64,000 nt of DNA, taken from assembly GCA_035610835.1 (NCBI GenBank), contig CM069443.1, positions 63,310,480 to 63,374,479 on the forward strand, read 5' to 3'. The stretch is from Ophiura sarsii. Taxonomy: Eukaryota > Echinodermata > Ophiuroidea > Amphilepidida > Ophiuridae. The translations under genes were made by a program, and so were the position numbers. Under the pieces are notes generated by a model. The model made no database searches, had not been told where the DNA came from, and saw only the letters and a list, made by a program, of their open reading frames with translations. This document shows positions 55,946-64,000 of this stretch, piece after piece (positions within the stretch are counted from its first letter, which is position 1; every line of letters starts with the position of its first letter).

Positions 55946-56534
55946 GTAAGCCTTGACATTGGTCCTCGTTCAAAATATTTTCCTCAGAGATAAAGCTACA
56001 TTTCTGCATATGTGACTATTTCCTATCTTTCAATATCTCGTAGTAAAAAACCTTTATACGTCTGAAAATGGACAGATAGTTTGATATTTTTTTATGATAA
56101 ACTATAAACTCTTACACAGCTACAGAAATACTACTTTCACATGTTTCTAAATATACAGGCGTCAAATTCAATATTAGGGCATTATGATGGGGGGTGATAC
56201 TATCGTGATGTCAATTATGCATCAAAAGCATCGTCCCTAGTGTGGTTAAAGCACAGTTCTGTGTTCAATATAATGGTTTTTGGCATGGCGAAGTATCAGA
56301 GGGTGTTGTTCGATAGTGTGACAGTGAAATTAAACATGGTATACAAGTAGACTACTTGAAGTATGGATGTGACATTAATAGAACATATGCTGATGATTGT
56401 AGCTAGTAGTATATGGTGTTGTGCAATCAAAAGGAAATCCTGGCAATAGAATGAATATGGCCACCTGACAACTCCTGTGCAATTCAGGTTGGTACTTGGA
56501 TAAAGTATATCTTTAGGTATACTTGGATGAAGTA
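55946..56534. other. Intron, no feature
   Basis: Nothing supportable found. Confidence 0.35.
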
Positions 56535-57047
56535 TAGACCATTTCAAATCCGAAAATATACGACCACCCGAATGCTTCCGATCGGCCGAGTGATTTGACG
56601 CTCGGTTACATGACCTGTCAGCTCCTGACAGGTCATGGCCATGTGCCGGAGAAAAACAAACGTGTTTTTCACCCGTCTGCCCGTGTGATAGATTGCGCTG
56701 GTTGGTGATAGATTGTATCCCTTACAAAGTTGATGTTGCGGCATTTCAGTAACAACAAACGGTGAGATGAAAGAGATTTGGGGTAATATTTTCACTTTTT
56801 ACCGTCTGCTCGATACATTTGGAATTTGCCCGTCAGCGCCTTTGTTGACAAAAACACAAAATAGTCTCGTTCCACGTTTAACTTCTCATGTGTGCACGCG
56901 TGTATGTGAACATAGTAAATCACTGAGGCGGACAACCAACTAGGACAATGCTGTGAATGCGATCAACTGTTGCGAAGAACGCGCAACGCACCTACTCCAC
57001 GTGACCTGTTTTTCCGAAGATTTCCGATCTCAATTTGAAATGGTCTA
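56535..57047. mobile_element. MITE with TAGACCATTTCAAAT ends
   Basis: TAGACCATTTCAAATCCGA at the left and the inverse (ttgaaatggtcta) at the right bound a 513-bp element with TA on both flanks. The interior is GC-richer than its surroundings, with a tcagctcctgacaggtca palindrome. No transposase. Confidence 0.7.
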
Positions 57048-58349
57048 TTATAACTTTGGGTATACGAAGGGTGGGCGATATTATGCAGCTTTGTGACAAC
57101 TTGAGGCACAAGGCCACTGAAAAGTCAACTATGTTTTATTTTTCAATTTTCAAAAATTATTGAGTTTCTACTACTGAATGTTTATTGGTTGATAGAACTC
57201 TAAGGGTGTAACTCTCATAAACGTAAAAATAAAAAGGGCCTCGCGGTTTTCCTGATGCTGCTGAAAAAATGCTGGCACTAATATTGGTGCATTAAAACTT
57301 CCATAGCCTATGAAATGTCAATTTAGTTAGTGACATAATATGAAACATAATTTTAAAAAAAGTTCATTTGATCGTGTCTGTCTTAAAAACCAATGTCATG
57401 TCTTCCAAGCAAAATCATATCAATTACAGAGTGAAGAGCTAACATAAAGTCGCAAAGTCGCATCATCTGTTACACTTTGTTCGCAGTGAGTCACATGATT
57501 GCCAACTGACGAAGGACACCGCATGCAGGGCTCAGAGAAACGCACCGTCTATGATTATGTTGACATAATGCTTAGATGTAATAGGCCTGTGTCATTACCA
57601 GGGGTTATCATTCACTCAATATATTATGATTAAACGATACAACAATAAAAAGAAATTGTACTCAAATTATGTTAAAACATGAACTTTAAAAGAGTTCTAT
57701 TTCCTTTAGAAATAAGTGGAACTCTACCGAGCATTGAATCATCAATGTATTGCGGACCTCAACAAATTTCGCAATGTTTGTCAGCCCCAGGGGGAAAAAC
57801 AAATTTAGTGAAATTATTAGCGTGTCTGCTACTGGACCGTCATGTGTCGTGTGGCATTATCCAAAGAAAAGTATGGTTCCAGCACTAGAGGGCCAAATAC
57901 AGTAGAATCAATGGATTGGTGAATAAGTGTTTCACCCCATAACTGCAAACTAATTTTGGAAAATCACTGCTGTGGCATTTTGGAAAATGATGTAGGCATA
58001 GCACAATGCACACACACAGAGTCTGCCACTGGGAGTATAACACCAGTGAACAACACCTTATGAAGAGCTGTGTTGCATAAAGCCCTACATCCACTTTTAC
58101 CTGTTACTCATTTTGCATTATTGAATGGATGGTATTCACAATGTGGAATGTTGTTTGTATTGTTGCCTCAATTGGCGTGCATGGATGAACTAATCCAAGT
58201 CATGAAGACAGCCATGGAATATTTGGATTAATTAATCATGCAAAATGAGTAACATGTAGGAGTGGTCTGTAAGCCCTTATTCAAAACAATCTTTTCATAT
58301 AATGTATGCAGCTCCACTTTGAAAAACACCCCTATATAAAATTAATTAT
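57048..58349. other. Intron; one inverted repeat
   Basis: An inverted repeat at about 58084-58265 (gttactcattttgcat and inverse atgcaaaatgagtaac) suggests a small MITE. No coding sequence supported. Confidence 0.45.
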
Positions 58350-58613
58350 CCTCACAGTAGGCACTCCATGTAGGGCAGTGAACTTGCCATATATGGGTAG
58401 TCATGACCTTGGACTATATAACCTTGATCCAGGTATAAATACTTATCATCCGGTTTTTTAGTTATGACTGTTTTTACCAATTTTCGAAATTTGCTCTGAA
58501 CTTGAATATATTGGGCCAATTTAAATAAACCTAACCTGAGATATTGTACTAAACACTTCAATCCATTTAGTGATATGCTCAGATTTTGCATCCTGTGAGT
58601 GCCTACTGTGAGG
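58350..58613. mobile_element. MITE with CCTCACAGTAGGCACTC ends
   Basis: Perfect inverted tips of 17 bases at the two ends of a 264-bp segment. No ORF beyond translation of the element. Confidence 0.8.
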
Positions 58614-59041
58614 AAAAGACTGAGAATTTAAATATGGGTATTTAAGAAATGGAAAAGCTTGTTTAATTTCTAAATCCATCAATATTTGTCAATCAAATTG
58701 GGTATACATGTTATATATCTATTACCGATCACTCTTATGATGGGAAAAAAATTGTCGGACATTGCTCATTTGCATATTAATGACTTGAATAGATAATTAG
58801 CTAATTTGCATATTTAATGAGCTTATGAAACTAAATTATAGTTTAAAAGATTGGGTATCGTACAGTTAGCCATAATACCAAGTTTGATTGCAATACACCA
58901 TTCACATCTGGATTTATAACATTTACGCATATTAATTAGCTGGACTTAGTCACTTTTTTGATTGCGGTCAGTAAAACTGGTCAAAATGACCAATTTCACT
59001 AGGTTATTTTAGCTTAATGCAATATAATGTTACCATATTTT
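58614..59041. other. Intron, no feature
   Basis: Repeated tttgcatatttaatga-like motifs; nothing coding. Confidence 0.35.
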
Positions 59042-59560
59042 TTAATTTAACATGGTATATAGATATTCAATTGTTTCCGACATTTCTGATAATGGCTTTA
59101 CCTGTGACCTCACATGTTTTGAAATTGGATCTCGTGGTCTAATCACACCAGATAATATTAACAATATCAAGGCAATATTCACCTTTGTCAAAGCCAAACC
59201 ATCAAAGCAATTCATGAAGGAACTCAGCAAGTTGGCCCTTTTGTGCAGCTACACTATTTGGAATGCGAGGCAAGAGCCAGCATGGGGAAGCGATGATCAA
59301 CCCTACCTCAAGGTGTGATTCTCTATCCCTGCACATAGTTCCACTTTGCTGGGTTCGCTCTATTTCTGTGTATCTCCTGGTTCCGGTTGGACATTATTGA
59401 TTTTTGTGGTTATTTGATGTATTTTTGTTTGTTGTTCAGCCCTGCGTTAAACCTGGACCACTGTGTGGTTCCGATTTTTGTCCTGGGCTTTAATCTACCT
59501 TCTTTTTTCTCGCATTGTATAATTTATGTCAGTGATTGCTTGAATAAAGATTGATTACAC
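59042..59560 (+). mobile_element. 3' end of another non-LTR retrotransposon
   Basis: An ORF ending at 59318 carries FEIGSRGLITPDN and LSKLALLCSYTIWNARQEPAW, a C-terminal signature I associate with LINE ORF2 proteins in marine invertebrates. A GC-richer 3' UTR follows, ending gaataaagattgattacaca. It is strongly 5'-truncated, without catalytic motifs. Confidence 0.6.
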
Positions 59561-60640
59561 ACAAGAAATATGGGTAAATGGTGTTTTGAATGTTACATTA
59601 TTAACAAATTGAGCTCTCTAAATCCTGATAAATTATATTTGTGGGCATTGTTACTGTTTTTGGCAGGTTTTCGGCCATTTTCCGAGTATCTCAAAACACC
59701 GTACCACAAGAATGCATTGACCGATTGTCATAATTCTTTTTGGAAAATAAATCTTTCATTGCAATCTTTCATTTGAATCCAATTTTGTACATGTCTCAAT
59801 CATTTGAATGTTATGTGTGCTATGCCTATGATTAGAATCACTTAGTGTATTTGTGGATTAAGAAAGCTTCACATTATAATTTATTTAGGAACACTTAATT
59901 GAAGGGAGAGGAGTGGAAGTTATGTATAAAGACAAGAATCATAACAGAGTAAAAATGTGGATAAGTTGATTAGAACCCAAAACTGCAAAATAATTTTAAG
60001 GAATCAGGAATCAGTGAGTTATTAAGGATACAGTGAAATCTGTATGGATTAAGCAAAAAGCTGGAACAGATTGAAATGGATTACTTATTAAATAACACTT
60101 TTACTGATATGACGAGTGGGTTTGTTAGTGGAGGTTAGATCAGGACATTACTATTCCACCCTTCTCTATAAATGCTGAAAAAAGCGTGATTAAAATTGTT
60201 TGTTTGTCCATTTCTGACCTACACTCATTTTGAAAATGAACAAAAAAGTTTTACTGTACAAATGAATACTGACCCTATGTTTAGAAATTCCAGAAAAACT
60301 TTTTTTTCTACCAGAATTTAGCTTTCCAGAAATACACTAAAATATCATTAATAAATAGCACATACACAGCCAGTCCAGAGTTCCACAAATTTCACTTATT
60401 GTACAGCTTCAGAGTGCTGTAAATTAGTAATATATTCCCATTCACATCTTATTTAGCAACTATTATACATTTTTTTGAATATGATTTATAAAAAATATAA
60501 AGATAAATAAAAAACTGACCTACTGACCCTATGCTTTGGAGGGTATCTATGGACAAATAAAAAAAAATGTTGCCATAACCCTAACACTCCCGGTGGATTT
60601 TCCAACGATTTTTTTTTCAAGCAAAAAAAACACACACAAC
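59561..60640. other. Intron, no feature
   Basis: AT-rich; the block 60195-60300 resembles the copy B segment at 24930-25030 (cgacccaccctaattttgaaaa versus cctacactcattttgaaaa), suggesting a shared dispersed repeat. Confidence 0.4.
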
Positions 60641-60645
60641 AAGAG

Positions 60646-60721
60646 GTGCCACGCCCCGGGGTTTGAACCCACGACCTCTCGGTTACAAGTCGAATGCTCT
60701 ACCAACTGAGCCGCGGGGGGA
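60646..60721 (-). tRNA. tRNA-Thr(UGU)-like sequence, probably a pseudogene or SINE head
   Basis: On the minus strand a D-arm (GCTCAGTTGGTAGAGC), an anticodon loop CTTGTAA (anticodon TGT) and a T-arm (GTGGGTTCAAACCCCGG) are in order with normal spacing. The acceptor stem pairs poorly by eye, with several mismatches, and the anticodon stem has one mismatch. This favours a tRNA pseudogene or tRNA-derived SINE over a working tRNA. The frequently predicted peptide AQLVEHSTCNREVVGSNPG is simply its translation. Confidence 0.5.
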
Positions 60722-61100
60722 GCTATGCTGGGCGAGTGTATTCGCCCAGCTATGTAGCCCGGGCCCATTATTTCACCCAAAAACCTCAGCGCCCGGTGGA
60801 ACCGACAGGCTGGGAAATGGGATTTCATGGGGTGTGGGGCTGTAAGGGTTAATATCCTGCATGTATCTTCTGTATCTGTTCAATCAAAGAAGAACATCGG
60901 TTCTAACACAGACATGCTGAGACTGACTGTGAATTCAATATAAGCTTTGTTGTCACCCCACCTCACAATTAAGTAAATACAGAGTATGGGATCATGTCAA
61001 TGTCTAAGGGAAATAAGCATTAGATACACTTTATTGATTTATACGCTGACCAATTTCCTTGTGTTTTGAAGTCTACATTCTAAATTGAGTGCTTAAAATA

Positions 61101-61284
61101 CTGTAAAAGTGGTAATTTTTGCTCGATTAATTTTGCACATGTTTTGAAATTCATGATTTGTAGCTTCATCACATATGCCTATACGTAAACAAAATGTATT
61201 TGTGTGTTATTATTTTTTTCGGTACCTGTGTCAAGCGTGAAAAGAACGAAAATAAATGTAGCGCGAACATTTCCATTTTTACAG
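61101..61284. mobile_element. MITE, TACTGTAAAAGTGG family, independent copy
   Basis: CTGTAAAAGTGGTAATTTTT at the left and the inverse of CATTTTTACAG at the right, flanked by TA on both sides, 184 bp. It confirms the ends of the copies at 11746 and 25428. Confidence 0.8.
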
Positions 61285-61356
61285 TACACCCCATAGCAGT
61301 AGCCACAAATATTCACTTTCCGTTTTTCTGTTACCCCCTTACTTATCTTTCTCTAG

Positions 61357-61423
61357 ATTGCCGCAAGTACCGGGGCAGGAAGAGGTCGTGCAGTGACTCA
61401 GTATTTACGGACCCCTATCAGTG
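61357..61423 (+). CDS. FN3 module 4, exon 3
   Basis: The exon is 67 nt, phase 0 to phase 1, between tttctctAG and GTAGGTAT. It encodes IAASTGAGRGRAV then TQYLRTPIS, the end of strand F, the FG loop and strand G. With 53338-53471 and 54970-55068 it completes a ~99-residue FN3 module that starts and ends in phase 1. No further module was found downstream in the window. Confidence 0.8.
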
Positions 61424-62949
61424 GTAGGTATATGGCTAAATGAAATAAAAACATGTGTAGTGTCCTAACTTTTGTCAACAACAACAACAAAAAGATCGAG
61501 GGAGGTACATTTTCTTTTCTTTTCAAAACTTTGTAGCGCAGAACTGCTTTAGTTTGGGGATACACTTTAGAGGATGGAAGGCTTCTTTTGAATCTGTAAA
61601 AAGTTATAACTGAACTAAAGACCAAACAGAATGTTACAAGTGAAATAAAGGAGGTAACTGCTAAAAATGCGAAAAATATAGAAATTGTAATAGTAATAGA
61701 AAATGTAAGTGGCCAAGCGACACAAGAAAGGAAGCGGGTGGGATGCTAAACATGTTTATTTTAGGGACAGGGGTTTATGCTCGCTATTAATAACTCTATG
61801 CATATTATGAATTTTGAAGAAATGATTCATACTAAGTTGTTCAAAATATGATTTGCAAATGGTATGAGAATTGTTTAAATACAATTTTTAAATTTTAATC
61901 TTTTTGGTTATTTTTGTACATTTTGAGTGGCTGGTTTCTGTTCAGTTTTAAAGAAATATCAACATATTTGTGCTCAACTATTTAGGAAAAGATAAAAATG
62001 AATTCAGGTTAACTACTCTATAACCTGACCAAAAAGTATAAGATTTTTACTCATTGGAAATACTGATATATGCGTATGTTTGGTTCGAGAGAAATTAGAC
62101 AAATTAATGCATGGGCGCTGATGTTGATGTGTGAATAATGACCCTGCAGGGAGAGTGCTATTGTGAGCATATCAACATTTTTGCAAGTGCATTGTTTTTT
62201 CTAATTTTTCGAGAAACAAAACATACGAATGTATCGAAACTATACAAATCAAAATTCAAAATTATGTGCATACTTTTAATCTCTTTAATAGCGAATAAAA
62301 ACATGTTAACAAGTTTGCTAATGCCCGCAGTAAAAATCAGCGAACCTGGACCCCCTGAACAAAGAATCAAAACAATGTGTGTGATGCGCAAACCGTACGG
62401 CGCGCACACATAGTGCAATTGGACACTTTCAATGCACTCCACGTATTCTAGTTTCCTACTGTCTGATTGGTTTTATACTACTATTAGAGTGTATGAATAA
62501 GTTAGAAATGACAAGGTCTCCCTATATTTACACAAACAATGTTGACTATAAAATGAAACTACAATGAGATTAAAATGTATTAAATGACAGCGACATTTTT
62601 GGAGCAAGTTATTTTTACCTCTGCTTAACTATATCCAAATATCAACCTGTATCAAGGTGATAAAATATAAAGTAATTATTCAGGAACACACCTTACTTAA
62701 ATCAATCAAACAGAATAAATCAAATCTAGCTGAGTAGATTTACGATAATTCCGTTTTCAAAATAAAAGTAATGAACTGTTGAAAGTTTTAATTATACATG
62801 TTGACCTTAAACTAGAAGGCAGCTTAACAGATAGAGTGGAAATGTATAGGTAGCTATGGGAGGGGGACCTGACTCAATACAGGTATTTGCTGATGCTAGG
62901 ATCCTGATTCAAACTTTTATCAGTTTCTTAAAACCTTTTCGCCACTTAA
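61424..62949. other. No gene; contains an inverted copy of the 43290-43715 repeat
   Basis: Positions 62080-62415 match 43290-43715 in inverse orientation. Minus-strand reading of both gives similar peptides (CSG..GSPIFTAG-like), but this follows from DNA similarity. Confidence 0.5.
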
Positions 62950-63323
62950 AGGTATATTATGTAATCTTTCCAGGGAACGCCCTCAACATCAAAAAAAAAA
63001 TTGAAAGCAGATTTTCTTGCAGATTTACATTTCTGATCATAAATCGTACATACATTCCAAGTTACAGGGCGATACGATTCTTAATTACTTCAAAATCATA
63101 GTTTTAGAGTGAAAATAAACTGTCGGGTTAACACGACAGTTTATATTTTCACTTTAAATTCACTCTAAAACGATGATTTTGAGGTAATCAGGAATCATAT
63201 CACTCTGTAACTTGGAATGTATGTACGATTTATGATCAAAAATGTAAATCTGCAAGAAAATCTACTTTCTAAAAAAAATGATGAATAGAGGGCACTCTCT
63301 GGAAAAGATCACATAATATGCCT
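62950..63323. mobile_element. TTAA MITE, AGGTATATTATGTAATC family, intact copy
   Basis: TTAA lies at 62946-62949 and 63324-63327. It is near-palindromic around gtcgggttaacacgac, 374 bp, and matches 14024-14396 and the split copy 14499-16141. Confidence 0.9.
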
Positions 63324-63327
63324 TTAA

Positions 63328-64000
63328 TCTTCTTACCAGTAATTCAAAAAATGAGAGGTACCTGTTTTAAAAAGCCTATAACATCATTAGTTTTCATTCA
63401 AAGTACATCAAACTATATATCTTTGGCAAGCTTATATATTTCCCAATCACATCATATTTTTTTCTCTTTTTTTCCCAGTTGCCATATGGCAACACAACTT
63501 TTGGGCCAGTAAATGTGAAAATATGACATTTTAGAATTCTGGCCAATTTGTGATATGTTTTATTTTGTATAGCATACAGAATTGTTCATAGTCACATAGC
63601 ACACTGTATTAGGAATATTTTGACATATAAATCATGATCATCGACCACTAATTACTGGAGTTATAGCTAATTATTTAGCAAAGCACAGCCTCTATTTTGG
63701 AAGTCTTTTCATACAAATTTCAATATTGTGCGCAAAATGTAAATCATTTCAATGGAAATAATCCAAATTATGTTGTTTTTTGGTGTCATTCAATGATAAA
63801 ATTATACAAATACTTGTGAAATTATCATAAACAGCATTTATGCAAATTAGACTGATTAGTGGTGATTCCATCAGAATCAGAGTCTTTCTCTTCAGAGTCC
63901 CCTTCATCCATACTTTCAACACTTTCGTCACCACACTTATATCAATTTAATTTTACTCATCACTGTCCATCACTGTCTCACAATCTCACCCCATAGATAC
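63328..64000. other. No gene supported
   Basis: AT-rich. A minus-strand acidic frame at about 63840-63935 (ESVESMDEGDSEEKDSDSDG) could be an exon fragment, but no splice sites or family were identified. Confidence 0.3.

Noticed and set aside
57679..57888. 69-codon plus-strand ORF after a ttag, considered as an FN3 or transposase exon
   Set aside because: The peptide shows neither FN3 strand motifs nor known transposase motifs, and there is no good donor.
60547..60828. 93-codon minus-strand ORF with AQLVEHSTCNREVVGSNPG
   Set aside because: This peptide is a well-known mistranslation of tRNA-like sequence; the tRNA-Thr-like structure at 60646-60721 explains it.
63749..63934. Acidic Ser/Asp/Glu-rich frame on the minus strand near the window end
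   Set aside because: It could be an exon, but it runs into the window edge and has no confirmed splice sites or family; noted only under the terminal interval.

Overview
The window is eukaryotic. It has AT-rich DNA, split genes with GT/AG junctions, no operons, and dense transposon debris. A TRIM-type E3 ligase, extracellular fibronectin type III (FN3) exons flanked by phase-1 introns, CR1/L2-like LINE fragments and many small inverted-repeat elements together suggest an invertebrate deuterostome, most likely an echinoderm or hemichordate. That placement is inference; no ribosomal or mitochondrial marker is present.

Genes. (1) An intact single-exon TRIM gene (RING, B-box2, coiled coil, C-terminal repeat domain) lies on the minus strand at 26348-28039. 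(2) A multi-exon gene encoding tandem FN3 modules runs along the plus strand; recognisable exons lie at 2155, 35003, 37549, 49598, 53338, 54970 and 61357. Junction phases agree for the last two modules, but the exon at 2155 is split between frames, the one at 35003 has an internal duplication and a frame break, and the one at 49598 carries a short mobile insertion with an 11-bp target duplication. As read here the gene is decaying, or this haplotype is damaged. The TRIM gene sits on the opposite strand inside one of its introns. (3) Two phase-compatible minus-strand exons of an unrecognised gene lie at about 5696-6412. (4) A 177-181-residue ORF of unknown function lies at 32781-33326.

Layout. 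0-7 kb: FN3 exon 1, simple repeats, small TIR elements, unknown minus-strand exons. 7-13.3 kb and 22.7-26.6 kb: two diverged copies of a segmental duplication; the second ends in the complete TRIM gene, the first in only the last ~80 codons of a TRIM relative. 13.3-19 kb: a 54-bp minisatellite abuts that TRIM remnant and has been broken up by TTAA-, TA- and 8-bp-target-site elements and a LINE. 19-21.3 kb: a 2.2-kb element with long inverted repeats and an 8-bp target duplication. 28.8-32 kb: a four-deep nest of transposons. 34-38.4 kb: FN3 exons and a tandem array of a half exon carrying its splice donor. 38.4-64 kb: the remaining FN3 exons separated by MITEs, tRNA-like repeats, long poly-C tracts and LINE scraps.

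I found no biochemical pathway or defence system spread over several genes. The most notable structures are the decaying FN3 gene, the in-frame junction of a TRIM C terminus with a minisatellite, and the paralogous filled and empty insertion sites that let the order of transposition events be read directly.
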